The notes under the pieces: generated by a model
The model's input: the letters and a program-made list of their open reading frames with translations, nothing else
Told to the model about the DNA's origin: nothing
Databases searched by the model: none
Source: Sphingomonas sp. Y57
GTDB taxonomy: Bacteria > Pseudomonadota > Alphaproteobacteria > Sphingomonadales > Sphingomonadaceae
Assembly (NCBI RefSeq): GCF_001015195.1
Contig: NZ_LDES01000056.1
Coordinates: 26,646-90,645 of the forward strand
Reading direction: 5' to 3'
Length of the DNA stretch: 64,000 nt
Position numbers and translations under genes: made by a program
Part shown: one piece after another, positions 53,908-62,767 of the stretch
Layout of the letters: the number at the start of each line of letters is the position of its first letter
Position numbering within the stretch: position 1 is the stretch's first letter

Positions 53908-55785
53908 ATGCTCGCGGGGCGCCGACTTCCCTACCTGGCTCTGGCCGGACTGCTGGTTGCTATCATCGCGGCGCTCGCCGCGCTGTTCCTGACGCGCGCG
54001 CAGAGCCGGGCGGGCGACTGGGTCGAACATTCGCTGCGGGTCCAGGTGATGCTGACGGGGCTCACCGATCATGTCCGCGCGCTCGAATCCGATCATCGCG
54101 GCTATGTCCTGACGCGAAACCGCGAGATCCGGGCGGACTTCGCCGAGCAGCTGGACGCCCTGCCCCGGCTGCTCGACCAGCTGGAATATGAGGTTCGCGA
54201 CAATCCTACCCAGTCGGCGCATATGGATGCGCTCCGCCGCGCCGTGGATGCCAAGGCCGAATATGCGCGCCAGGGCGTGGCGACGGTCGACGCGGGCCGC
54301 CGCGAGCGAGAGATCGCCCGCATGGAGCTTGGCGAGGGCGCCCGTCGGATGAAGGCGGCGCTCATGGTGATCCGCCGCATGGTCACCGAAGAGGAAAGAT
54401 TGCTCGCGGAGCGTCGCCAGACAACCGACACGCTGGTCCTCGGACTGGGCATGGTGCTGGTCGCGACCTTGCTGCTCGTTCTCATCATAGCGGGCCTCGT
54501 CATCCGCGACGCTACCCGGCGCGAGCGGGAGGTGACTGTCGCCAGGGACGAGGCGATCGCCGCCGGCCAGGCACTGCGCGAGCAGATGATCGCGCGCGCG
54601 CAGATGGAGGAAAAGATCCTCCATCTTCAGAAGATGGAATCGATCGGCCAGCTCACCGGCGGCATCGCCCATGACTTCAATAACATGCTGGCGATCGTCA
54701 TCGGCAGCCTCGACCTTGCCCGGCGGCGGCTGACCGGCGATCCGGAGCGGCTGGCGCGCAACATCGACAACGCATTCGAGGGCGCCGAGCGCGCCGCCGC
54801 GCTCACCTCACGGCTGCTCGCCTTCTCGCGCCAGCAACCGCTCGCGCCGATCACGCTCGACATCAACAAGCTGGTATCGGGCATGTCGGAACTGCTGCAG
54901 CGAACGCTGGGCGAGCCCTACCGGATCGAGACGGTGCTGGCCGGCGGCCTGTGGCGAAGCTTCGCCGATCCCGGGCAGCTCGAAAATGCGATCGTCAACC
55001 TGGCTGTCAACGCGCGCGACGCGATGCCCGACGGCGGACGGCTGACGATCGAGACCTCCAATGCCTATCTCGACGACGAATATGCCAAGACGCGGCCGGA
55101 GGTCACGCCGGGGCAATATGTCATGATCAGCATCACCGACACGGGCAGCGGCATGTCGCCCGAGGTGCTTGCGAAGGCGTTCGATCCATTCTTCACCACC
55201 AAGGCGGTCGGCAAGGGTACCGGCCTCGGCCTCAGCCAGATATTCGGGTTCGTCAAGCAGACCGGCGGGCATGTCGCTATCTACTCCGAGATGAACCAGG
55301 GCACGACGGTGAAGCTCTACCTGCCGCGCAGCTACGGTCTCGCGATCGACCCGCGCAGTCGGCAGAACATCGCCGAGACCGACATCCCCCGCGCCAAGAC
55401 GGGCGAGACCATCCTCGTCGTCGAGGACGAGCAGCGGGTGCGCCACTTCTCGGTCGATGCGCTGCGCGACCTCGGCTATGTGGTCATCTCCGCCGCCAAT
55501 GCGGCCGAGGCGATCAAGGCGCTTACCGCGCAGCCGACGATCAGCATGTTGTTCACCGACATCGTCATGCCGGAAATGAACGGTCGCCAGCTGGCCGACA
55601 CGGCGCTCGAACTGCGGCCTGGCCTGCCGATCCTCTTCACCACAGGCTATACCCGCAACGCCGTGATCCATAACGGCATGCTCGACGCCGGCGTCGCCTT
55701 CCTCGCCAAGCCGTTCAGCCTGAGCCAGCTCGGCACCAAGGTCCGCGAGGTGCTCGACGGCGGCGGCGTCAACCGCCCGGCCTGA
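53908..55785 (+). CDS. Hybrid histidine kinase with CHASE3 domain and C-terminal receiver
   Basis: The 625-aa protein has a first membrane helix (residues about 8-28), a CHASE3 periplasmic domain (VQVMLTGLTDHVRALESDHRGYVLTRNREIRADFAEQL), a second helix (LGLGMVLVATLLLVLIIAGLVI) and HisKA (LTGGIAHDFNNMLAIVIGSLDL). HATPase (LVNLAVNARDAMPDG, ITDTGSGMSPEV, GTGLGLSQIFGF) and a C-terminal receiver (VVEDEQRVRHF, TDIVMPEMNG, KPFSLSQL) follow. No separate response regulator is adjacent, so phosphotransfer is likely internal and then to an unknown partner. Confidence 0.93.
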   Translation: MLAGRRLPYLALAGLLVAIIAALAALFLTRAQSRAGDWVEHSLRVQVMLTGLTDHVRALESDHRGYVLTRNREIRADFAEQLDALPRLLDQLEYEVRDNPTQSAHMDALRRAVDAKAEYARQGVATVDAGRREREIARMELGEGARRMKAALMVIRRMVTEEERLLAERRQTTDTLVLGLGMVLVATLLLVLIIAGLVIRDATRREREVTVARDEAIAAGQALREQMIARAQMEEKILHLQKMESIGQLTGGIAHDFNNMLAIVIGSLDLARRRLTGDPERLARNIDNAFEGAERAAALTSRLLAFSRQQPLAPITLDINKLVSGMSELLQRTLGEPYRIETVLAGGLWRSFADPGQLENAIVNLAVNARDAMPDGGRLTIETSNAYLDDEYAKTRPEVTPGQYVMISITDTGSGMSPEVLAKAFDPFFTTKAVGKGTGLGLSQIFGFVKQTGGHVAIYSEMNQGTTVKLYLPRSYGLAIDPRSRQNIAETDIPRAKTGETILVVEDEQRVRHFSVDALRDLGYVVISAANAAEAIKALTAQPTISMLFTDIVMPEMNGRQLADTALELRPGLPILFTTGYTRNAVIHNGMLDAGVAFLAKPFSLSQLGTKVREVLDGGGVNRPA

Positions 55786-55797
55786 GCCGCTGCTCCC

Positions 55798-55830
55798 AGC
55801 CGTCACCCCGGTGGCGGCCGGGATGACGCT
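55798..55830. repeat. Short REP-like palindromic unit
   Basis: CGTCACCCCGGTGGCGGCCGGGATGACG-type unit between the hybrid kinase and the aminotransferase. It is a single, partly decayed copy of the family at 9469-9557. Confidence 0.5.
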
Positions 55831-55869
55831 ATCTTGTATGCCCCTTCCGGCCCCTCTATCCGTTGAGGA

Positions 55870-57033
55870 ATGACCCTCAATCCCATCTACGCGGCACTGC
55901 CGACCACGATCTTCGAGAAGATGTCGGCAATCGCCCGTGAGACGGGAGCGATCAACCTGGGCCAGGGCTTTCCCGACGCGCCGGGGCCCGAGGATATTCG
56001 CCGCACCGCGGCCGATGCGCTGATCGAACGCTCGAATCAGTATCCGCCGATGCTGGGCATTCCCGAGCTGCGCCAGGCCATCGCCGCTCATTATGGCGAA
56101 CATCACGGTCTGGCGCTTGACTGGCAGAAGGAGGTGGTCGTCACCTCGGGCGCCACCGAGGCGATCGCGGGGGCGATCCTGAGCCTCGTCGCGCCGGGCG
56201 ACGAAGTGGTGCTGATCCAGCCGCTCTACGACGCCTATCTGCCCATGGTCCGCCGCGCCGGGGCGGTGCCGAAGCTCGTCCGGCTCGAGCCGCCGGCCTG
56301 GACGCTCGATCCAGCCGCGCTGGACGCAGCGATCACCGGCCGGACGAAGCTGATCGTCTTCAACAATCCCGCCAACCCGACCGGTCGGATGTACGACCGC
56401 GCAACGCTGGAGATGATTGCCGATCGCTGCATTCGCCACGACATCGTCGCGCTATGCGACGAGGTGTGGGAGCATGTCGTCTTCGACGGCGATCATGTCC
56501 CGCTGATTGCCCTGCCCGGCATGCGCGATCGAACCGTCAAGATCGGCTCGGCAGGCAAGATCTTCGCCCTGACCGGCTGGAAGGTCGGGTGGATGGTCGC
56601 TGGCGAGACGCTCGCACGGCAGGTCGCGAAAGCGCACCAGTTCCTGACCTTCACCACCCCGCCCAACCTGCAATGGGCGGCGGCGCAGGGCCTCGCCAAA
56701 CCGAAGACATGGTTCGCGGAGATGCGCGCCGGCTTCGCCCGCTCCCGCGACCGGCTCGTCGCGGGGCTGGAGAAGGCCGGCTATGCGGTGCTGCCAAGCC
56801 AAGCGACCTGGTTCGTCTCGGTCGACCTGACCGCCTCCGGCATCGCTCTCGACGATGTCACCGCCGCCGACCGGCTGGCGATGGAGGGCGGCGTCGTGAC
56901 GATCCCGGTCTCGGCCTTCTTCGAGGAAGCGCCGGTCACCAACATCCTGCGCCTCTGCTATTGCAAGGAGGACACGGTGCTCGACGAGGCGATCGCCCGG
57001 CTGGCGCGGATGCGCGAGCTGTTGAGCGCCTAA
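55870..57033 (+). CDS. Class I/II pyridoxal-phosphate aminotransferase
   Basis: The 387-aa enzyme is closest in shape to the kynurenine/methionine aminotransferase group (YbdL-like). It has the start AINLGQGFPDAPGPEDIRR, GATEAIAGAILSL, the PLP Asp/Asn region IVFNNPANPTGRMY, DEVWEHVVFDGD and the Schiff-base lysine in GSAGKIFALTGWKVGW (about residue 230). C-terminal Arg in NILRLCYCKED. A specific substrate cannot be assigned. It ends 3 nt before a strong bidirectional terminator. Confidence 0.92.
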   Translation: MTLNPIYAALPTTIFEKMSAIARETGAINLGQGFPDAPGPEDIRRTAADALIERSNQYPPMLGIPELRQAIAAHYGEHHGLALDWQKEVVVTSGATEAIAGAILSLVAPGDEVVLIQPLYDAYLPMVRRAGAVPKLVRLEPPAWTLDPAALDAAITGRTKLIVFNNPANPTGRMYDRATLEMIADRCIRHDIVALCDEVWEHVVFDGDHVPLIALPGMRDRTVKIGSAGKIFALTGWKVGWMVAGETLARQVAKAHQFLTFTTPPNLQWAAAQGLAKPKTWFAEMRAGFARSRDRLVAGLEKAGYAVLPSQATWFVSVDLTASGIALDDVTAADRLAMEGGVVTIPVSAFFEEAPVTNILRLCYCKEDTVLDEAIARLARMRELLSA

Positions 57034-57035
57034 GA

Positions 57036-57066
57036 AAATCCTCCCCATCTGCGATGGGGAGGATTT
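57036..57066. terminator. Bidirectional intrinsic terminator
   Basis: A 13-bp perfect stem (aaatcctccccat, 57036-57048; atggggaggattt, 57054-57066) with a 5-nt loop lies between convergent genes. The A and T runs at the two ends allow termination in both directions. Confidence 0.85.
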
Positions 57067-57071
57067 GGGCG

Positions 57072-58391
57072 TTAGCGTCCGCCGAACTTCTTGACCGCGT
57101 TACGGTGCGCGCCGGGCGCGCCCTTGGGGCGGCTGAAACGGCGTTTTGCCGGACCGTTGCGGTCGCCGGCTCCGGCGTCGTGGCGGCGGTTGCGGTCACC
57201 ATGGCCCTGCGGCTGGGGCTGGCTCGGCGCCGGCTTGGGCAGTTTGGCCTTTTCGGCGATGAAATTCTCGGGGAGCGGCTGGATGTCGAGCTTGACCTTG
57301 GTCAGCTTCTCGATCGCCTTCAGATAAGGCCGCTCGTCATCGGCGACGAAGGCGATGGCGATGCCCGCGGCGCCGGCGCGCGCGGTGCGGCCGATGCGGT
57401 GGACATATTGCTCGGCGACGTTGGGCAGCTCGAAGTTGAAGACATGGCTGACCCCGCCGACGTCGATGCCGCGGGCGGCGATGTCGGTGGCGACGAGGAT
57501 CTTGACCTCGCCCTTGCGGAACATGCCCAGCGCGCGCTCGCGCTGCGGCTGGCTCTTGTTGCCGTGGATCGCCTCCGCGGCGATGCCGGCGGCCCGCAGG
57601 TTTTTCACGACGCGATCCGCGCCATGCTTCGTGCGGGTGAAGACCAGCGCGCGGTCGATCGGCTCGGAGCGGATGCGCATCGTCAGTAGTGCCTGCTTCT
57701 CCTGCGGATTACAGAAGGTGGCGAACTGCTCGACCCGCTCGGCGGTGGTCGACTGCGGCGCGACCGAGACCTTGACCGGGTTGGTCAGGAAGCGGTCGCC
57801 CAGCTCGGCGATTGCCTTCGGCATGGTCGCCGAGAAGAACAGCGACTGGCGCTTCTTCGGCAGGAGCTGGTCGATCCGCTTGAGCGCGTGGATGAAGCCG
57901 AGATCGAGCATCTGGTCGGCCTCGTCGAGAACGAAAATCTCGACGAACTTCAGGTTCAGGGCACGCTGGTCGATCAGGTCGAGCAGACGGCCCGGGGTCG
58001 CGACGAGAATGTCGACGCCACGCGAAAGCTGGCGAATCTGGCGATTGATCGGCACGCCGCCGAACACGGTCGCGACGCTCAGGCGCAGGAACTTGCCATA
58101 TTGGACGAAGCTGTCGGCGATCTGGCTGGCCAGCTCGCGGGTCGGCGACAAGATGAGCATGCGGCAGCCCTGCGGCGGCGTATGCTTGAGGTTGTCGTGG
58201 AGATAGTTGAGCGAGGGCAGCGCGAAGGCGGCCGTCTTGCCGGTGCCGGTCTGGGCGATGCCGCACAGATCGCGGCCTTCCAGCAGCGGCGGGATCGCCT
58301 GCGACTGGATCGGCGTCGGGATGTCATAGCCCTTGGCGGCGAGCGCGCGCTGGATCGGCTCGATCAAACCGAGTTCGGAGAATTTGGTCAC
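57072..58391 (-). CDS. rhlE: DEAD-box RNA helicase, RhlE type
   Basis: The enzyme unwinds RNA duplexes in ribosome assembly and RNA turnover. It has all DEAD-box motifs: Q motif near the N-terminus, AQTGTGKTAAF (I), PTRELASQI, TPGRLLDL, DEADQMLDLGF (II), FSATMP (III), ATDIAARGIDVGG and HRIGRTARAG (VI). A basic, Arg/Gly/Gln-rich C-terminal tail (PQPQGHGDRNRRHDAGAGDRNG) follows, which usually contacts RNA. GTG 58391 gives VTKFSELGL, the usual N-terminus (439 aa); GTG 58421 would add 10 residues. Confidence 0.93.
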   Translation of the reverse strand: MTKFSELGLIEPIQRALAAKGYDIPTPIQSQAIPPLLEGRDLCGIAQTGTGKTAAFALPSLNYLHDNLKHTPPQGCRMLILSPTRELASQIADSFVQYGKFLRLSVATVFGGVPINRQIRQLSRGVDILVATPGRLLDLIDQRALNLKFVEIFVLDEADQMLDLGFIHALKRIDQLLPKKRQSLFFSATMPKAIAELGDRFLTNPVKVSVAPQSTTAERVEQFATFCNPQEKQALLTMRIRSEPIDRALVFTRTKHGADRVVKNLRAAGIAAEAIHGNKSQPQRERALGMFRKGEVKILVATDIAARGIDVGGVSHVFNFELPNVAEQYVHRIGRTARAGAAGIAIAFVADDERPYLKAIEKLTKVKLDIQPLPENFIAEKAKLPKPAPSQPQPQGHGDRNRRHDAGAGDRNGPAKRRFSRPKGAPGAHRNAVKKFGGR

Positions 58392-58627
58392 AAACAGCAC
58401 TTTCAAAAGGTGCGGGCGCACGGAATCAATCCATGCGACAGCGGGTTCTCATGACGACCCGCGTGAATAGGGAAGCCTTCGGCAAATGCGTTCCGGGGGT
58501 CGGAGCCGGCCTGCCCCTTTTTTGGATGGACAGGTGATCACGCTGCTCACGACCAGATGCTGCGGAACAGCATCGACGCGGGCCGGCATATGATCCATGT
58601 TGGGGATAAATACAAGATGAGGCCGAT

Positions 58628-59971
58628 ATGACCTTCGGAAAATCCGGGATTCTCGCGCTCTGTGTCCTTTCTGCCGCAGTGCCGGCATCGCTGTCCGCCG
58701 CTTTGACCAGGACCGAGACGGCGATGGCCCAGACCATCGACGCGGAGCGCGATCGTACCGTCGGGCTGCTCGAAACGCTCGTCAATGTGAACTCGGGATC
58801 GCGTAACCTGCCGGGCGTCACCAAGGTCGGGGCAATGATGCGCGCGGAGCTTGAGCCCCTCGGCTTCGAGGTGCGCTGGGTGCCGATGGAAAAGGCGGGG
58901 CGCGCGGGGCATATCGTCGCGGTTCACAAGGGCAATGGCCGCGGCAAGCGCATGCTGCTGATCGGCCATCTCGACACCGTGTTCGAGCCCGACAGCCCGT
59001 TCCAGCGCTGGACCCTGAAGGGCAAGGATGCCCAGGGCGGGGGCTGGGCCGAAGGGCCTGGTGCGGGCGACGACAAGGGCGGTATGGTGGTGATCGTCGC
59101 GGCGCTGCGCGCGATGAAGGCGGCAGGTACGCTCAAGGATGCCGACATCGAGGTCGTCCTGACCGGTGACGAGGAGGATGTCGGCGAACCGGTCGAGATC
59201 GCCCGCGCCGATCTGATCGCCGCCGGCAGGCGTGCCGACGTCGCGCTCGATTTCGAAGGGCTGGTCCGCGACGACGGCCGCGACATGGGGTCGATCGCGC
59301 GGCGCTCCGCCGGCTCCTGGGTGGTCAAGGCGGGCGGAAAGACCGGCCATTCCAGCGGCATCTTCAGCGACAAGGCCGGCTATGGCGCGATTTATGAGCT
59401 GGCGCGGATCATCGACCGCTTTCGCCGCGAGTTGCCTGAGCCGAACCTGACCTACAATGTCGGCCTGATCGCGGGTGGCGCGACCGAGACGACCGATGCC
59501 GACGGCATCCGCGCCACCGCGACCGGCAAGAGCAACATCATCCCCCCCGTCGCGGAGGCGCGCGGCGATCTGCGCACATTGTCCGACGAGCAGACCGAGC
59601 TGGTAAAGGCGAAGATGAGTGCAATCGTCGCCGAACATCTGCCCGGCGCCAGCGCCACGATCGAGTTCGACAAGGGCGCCTATCCGGCGATGGCGCCGAC
59701 CCCCGGCAACCGTATGATCCTCGACCGGCTCAACCGCGTCAACCGCGACCTGGGCCTGCCCGAAATGCCGGCGCTCGACCCGCTGAAGCGCGGCGCGGGC
59801 GATGTCAGCTTCGTCGCCAGGGACGTCGACAGCTTCGCCGGCATGGGGCCCTACTCGACCGGCGACCATGCACCAGGCGAAGCGGTCGACCTCGCCTCGA
59901 TCCCGACCCAGGCGAAGCGCGCCGCGATCCTGATGTCGCGGCTGAGCGCCGAGGCGCGGGGGAAGAAATAA
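58628..59971 (+). CDS. M20-family metallopeptidase, exported
   Basis: The 447-aa protein has a signal peptide (ILALCVLSAAVPASLSAALT) and the M20 layout of zinc carboxypeptidases (glutamate carboxypeptidase-like). Metal ligands are visible in LIGHLDTVFE, GAGDDKGGMV, TGDEEDVGEPV and the C-terminal TGDHAPGEAVDL. The central dimerisation domain is present (GHSSGIFSDKAGYGAIYE). It probably cleaves C-terminal Glu or acyl-amino acids in the periplasm. REP-like repeats follow the stop. Confidence 0.9.
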   Translation: MTFGKSGILALCVLSAAVPASLSAALTRTETAMAQTIDAERDRTVGLLETLVNVNSGSRNLPGVTKVGAMMRAELEPLGFEVRWVPMEKAGRAGHIVAVHKGNGRGKRMLLIGHLDTVFEPDSPFQRWTLKGKDAQGGGWAEGPGAGDDKGGMVVIVAALRAMKAAGTLKDADIEVVLTGDEEDVGEPVEIARADLIAAGRRADVALDFEGLVRDDGRDMGSIARRSAGSWVVKAGGKTGHSSGIFSDKAGYGAIYELARIIDRFRRELPEPNLTYNVGLIAGGATETTDADGIRATATGKSNIIPPVAEARGDLRTLSDEQTELVKAKMSAIVAEHLPGASATIEFDKGAYPAMAPTPGNRMILDRLNRVNRDLGLPEMPALDPLKRGAGDVSFVARDVDSFAGMGPYSTGDHAPGEAVDLASIPTQAKRAAILMSRLSAEARGKK

Positions 59972-60051
59972 CCGTCATTCCAGCGAAATCTGGAATCTCT
60001 CTTCTTTCGTCGCCGGAAGGCAGGGAGATCCCAGCTTTCGCTGGGATGACC
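59972..60051. repeat. REP-like palindromic repeats
   Basis: Two inverted units, 59972-60000 (core ATTCCAGCGAAATCTGGAAT) and 60023-60051 (core ATCCCAGCTTTCGCTGGGAT), separate the M20 gene from the convergent GST gene. The right unit matches the one at 9529-9557 nearly exactly. Confidence 0.75.
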
Positions 60052-60066
60052 TCCACTGATCAGCCG

Positions 60067-60738
60067 TCAGAAATCCGGCTTTTCATAATGTTCGGGCGGG
60101 CTGACCAGCTCCATCCGCTCGGACAGGATGGTGCGTAGCGACCGGCGCGATTTCATGCCCGAATACCATTGCTTGGTCTCTTCATGGCCACGCCAGTCGA
60201 TCCCGCCCAGATAGTCGGCCACCGAAAGGTGCGCCGCGCAGGCGAGGTCGGCGAGGCTGATGAGCTGACCACCTATCCATCGGCGGCTGCCGACCAGATA
60301 GTCGATATAGTCGAGATGGTCGTTGACCGCCTTCATCGCCTGTCGCAGCACTCCCGCGTCCGGCGAAGCGCGATGGACGATCCGCTTGAGCGCGCGTTCG
60401 TAGAGCAGCGGACCCACCACGTCGGAATAGAATTTCTCGTCGAAATAGGCGACCAGCCGCCGAATCTCGCCCCGCGCGGCGGCGCTGCCCGGCAACATCG
60501 GTACCGGCTCCACCGTCTCCTCGATGAACTCGGAAATCGCGCAGCTGTGGATCAGCGTGACACCACTTGCCGAATCGACCAGCACCGGCGTCTGCCCGAC
60601 CGGATTGAGATCGAGGAACTCGTCGCGGCGCAGCCAGGGCGACTCGCGGACGAGGTCATAAACGATCCCTTTCTCCTCCATCTGGAGGCGAACCTTGCGC
60701 GAAAAGGGACAGAGCGGGAATTGATAAAGTTGCCACAT
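60067..60738 (-). CDS. Glutathione S-transferase family protein
   Basis: The 223-aa protein begins with a thioredoxin-like domain (WQLYQFPLCPFSRKVRLQMEEKGI, with a CPFS catalytic-type motif; TPVLVDSASGVTLIHSCAISEFIEE includes the cis-Pro and glutathione-contact Ser) and a helical C-terminal domain (residues about 90-210) with FYSDVVGPLLYERALKRI. The role may be glutathione conjugation or stress defence. It is typical in length and nothing is unusual. It stands alone. Confidence 0.9.
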   Translation of the reverse strand: MWQLYQFPLCPFSRKVRLQMEEKGIVYDLVRESPWLRRDEFLDLNPVGQTPVLVDSASGVTLIHSCAISEFIEETVEPVPMLPGSAAARGEIRRLVAYFDEKFYSDVVGPLLYERALKRIVHRASPDAGVLRQAMKAVNDHLDYIDYLVGSRRWIGGQLISLADLACAAHLSVADYLGGIDWRGHEETKQWYSGMKSRRSLRTILSERMELVSPPEHYEKPDF

Positions 60739-60851
60739 GGGGCGGACAGATTATCGGCGCCGGCGAAACATGTCAGCAGGGTGACGCGAAAAAAGCTGTG
60801 GGTTGACGCAATCTCCGAGCAGCACGGTCCGTGAGCGCCGCGGAGCAGCGG

Positions 60852-61016
60852 TCAACGGCATGCCTCCGGCCTTGGCCTGACACCGCCCAACGCTCTCGAA
60901 TAATGCGTCGCAAAGGAGCGATAGATCGCCGCGAGGGCGGGATCGGATGTGCGCTCGGCGCGCTCAATGGATTCCCTTATTCGCCGCTCGAAATATTCGC
61001 GATCACCTTGGTTCAT
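60852..61016 (-). CDS. Small conserved protein, 54 aa (paralogue of 26633-26827)
   Basis: ATG 61016 follows GGGGGGAGGGCGGGCCG. The product (MNQGDREYFERRIRESIERAERT...) shares the helical block with the 64-aa island protein: YFExR, SxERAExTxDPALAxIYRxFAxHYxRAL. It is cytoplasmic, charged and helical. It is transcribed divergently from the response regulator, with 300 nt between, where a 16-bp motif at 61135-61150 lies. Function is unknown. Confidence 0.72.
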   Translation of the reverse strand: MNQGDREYFERRIRESIERAERTSDPALAAIYRSFATHYSRALGGVRPRPEACR

Positions 61017-61134
61017 CGGCCCGCCCTCCCCCCGTTTTCTCGCAGAGTCGCCACTTTTTCTGATCGTCGACGGACAAATGAGCGGCTGCGAGCAACCCGA
61101 AAATGAAACAATGTTCATAAGATCACCGATCATT

Positions 61135-61150
61135 TTACAATTGTTTACAA
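61135..61150 (-). promoter_or_regulatory. 16-bp motif identical to 11071-11086
   Basis: Read on the minus strand this is TTGTAAACAATTGTAA, the same 16-mer as upstream of the response-regulator operon at 11268. It lies in the 300-nt divergent stretch 61017-61316 between a small gene and a response-regulator gene, where no other feature is seen. Confidence 0.5.
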
Positions 61151-61316
61151 TATATTTTATAGTTCGTTTAAGCAACGTAACAATACACTGCCCCGCTCGG
61201 AGCAATGTTCGGATAACTCCGGCAAGGCCCTTAACCACCTCGTAACTTTACGAGTAGGCGAGAAGCTCGCCGTAAATACCTTCCTGTTCTAGGAATAACC
61301 ACGAACGTCCGGCACC

Positions 61317-61724
61317 ATGATGGAAGATCCCATCCATTCCGCCAAGATTCTGATCGTAGAGGATCACGTCGCCGTAGCACGGTCGCTGACCGCCCTCCTG
61401 GCGCATCTCGGTCACCGGTGCGTCGCCCTCCCCAATGCCGAGGAAGCCGCCTATCTGAACCATGGCCTCTTCGATCTCGCCTTGATCGACATCGTCCTGC
61501 CGGGAGAAAATGGCTTCGTTTTCGCCGAGCGGATCGCCGAGCAGCACCCGGCCGTCGGAATCATTCTCATGACGGGCAGCCCGGCGCATTTCCATCATCC
61601 CGCCGTCGCGCCCCGCACCGCACTGCTGAAGCCGTTTCGACCGCGCGAATTGCAAAACGCGGTTGCCGACACCCTTCGCCATCGCCGCCGCAGCGCGGCG
61701 GGGCCACCCGTCTCGCTCAGATGA
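61317..61724 (+). CDS. Single-domain response regulator
   Basis: The 135-aa product is a receiver domain only: ILIVEDHVAVARSL (acidic pair), phospho-acceptor Asp in LALIDIVLPGENGF, LMTGS and Lys in ALLKPFRPRELQ. It ends in a short basic tail. The lack of an output domain suggests a phosphorelay or a regulator by protein contact. It overlaps the convergent PAS-LuxR gene by 8 nt. ATG 61317 starts MMEDPIHSAKILIVED. Confidence 0.9.
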   Translation: MMEDPIHSAKILIVEDHVAVARSLTALLAHLGHRCVALPNAEEAAYLNHGLFDLALIDIVLPGENGFVFAERIAEQHPAVGIILMTGSPAHFHHPAVAPRTALLKPFRPRELQNAVADTLRHRRRSAAGPPVSLR

Positions 61725-62453
61725 GACAATTGCGGATCGCGATCACCGCGGCATGGACCTTGTTGGCCGCACCCAGTTTGGCGACTGCCTTGTTGAGATG
61801 ATATTCCACCGTCCTCTGACTAAGACCGAGGATCGCCGCGGTTTCCCACGCGGTCTTTCCGAGGCTTAGCCAGACCAGGCATTCGAGCTCCCTCGAACCC
61901 AGCACAGCTCGGTCGGCAGCGGCGCCGGCTGCCTCCGATCGTCCGTCCGTGCCCGGCGCGATGGTACCGGCCTCCGTGTCATGGCTATCGAGCTCGGTCA
62001 TACATCCGACCGCGCGCACATGCCCCGTCTCCTGATCCCGGACGATCGACGCTACCGAGCGGACGCGAACCTCGGTTCCGCAGGGGCGGATGATCCTGAA
62101 TTCTATCCGATAGGGATCGTCATTCTCCATGAGGCTCGCGATCGCATCCGCGTCGACCAGCGTCGCCTGGGCAACATCATCGGGATGGATATAGCGCTGG
62201 AAATCGGCGACCTTCCGGATCTGCTCCCGCGCCGGATCGAGGCCCAATATGCGTACCAGCGATCGTTGCAGGTCATGATGTCGGCATCGACATCGTAGCT
62301 CCACAGGCCCCCACCCATTGCCTTCAGCACGAGTTGTTCGTGCGTGGGGCGGCGCGTACGCGCACGGGGTTTGTCGATGCGCGACCGGGGCGCTGAGGGA
62401 ATGTCGGCCTCGGCAGGCGGCCGACCGGAGGGTGTGGACTTGGAACTACTCAT
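61717..62453 (-). pseudogene. PAS-LuxR regulator gene interrupted by a one-base frameshift
   Basis: Two adjacent frames make one protein. 62453-62258 encodes the N-terminal part to MTCNDRWYA, and a second frame continues with ILGLDPAREQIRKVADFQRYIHPDDVAQ (PAS fold) and then a LuxR helix-turn-helix (LGSRELECLVWLSLGKTAWETAAILGLSQRTVEYHLNKAVAKLG) to 61717. Inserting one C after GGTAC (around 62251-62257) restores NDRWYRILGLDP. Expected full length is about 245 aa. It may be a real inactivated gene or a sequence error. It is convergent with the single-domain response regulator. Confidence 0.75.
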
Positions 62454-62694
62454 ATCAACGCAACGGTTCGCTGCCGACTCAACAATGAATCAGCCGTCCC
62501 CGATTTTGCGCAAAGCGACAGCAAAGGAAAGTGAACTAATGCAATCAAGCCGGAACCGGCCCAGGCGATTCAAGGATTTCCGCTACGTTCTCCGGGAAAT
62601 AGCTCGCGAATTTAAATGGACGAACTTTCCCGCATCTGCGCCCTTCCGGCAGCAAAAACGCATCTTTATCGGAATGACCCGCAATCTCGGAAAT

Positions 62695-62742
62695 TGGATG
62701 CCCCGTGAGGATTCGAACCTCAATTGACGGAGTCAGAGTCCT
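62695..62742 (-). tRNA. 3' remnant of tRNA-Gln (anticodon CTG), left attachment site of a second element
   Basis: Read on the minus strand, it has the anticodon loop CTCTGAC, the T arm TGAGGTTCGAATCCTCA and the acceptor 3' strand CGGGGCAT plus CCA. The matching 5' acceptor strand TGCCCCG and a normal D arm are missing: sequence beyond 62742 is unrelated AT-rich DNA. This is what remains at one end when an element integrates at a tRNA 3' part. The intact tRNA-Gln would be at the element's other end, beyond 64000. Confidence 0.65.
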
Positions 62743-62767
62743 TATCCTTTACCCTATAAACCAAGGC

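Noticed and set aside
62487..62727. 80-residue frame MNQPSPILRK... ahead of the second element
   Set aside because: It reads into the tRNA-Gln remnant and ends there, so it is most likely chance; no similarity is recognised.
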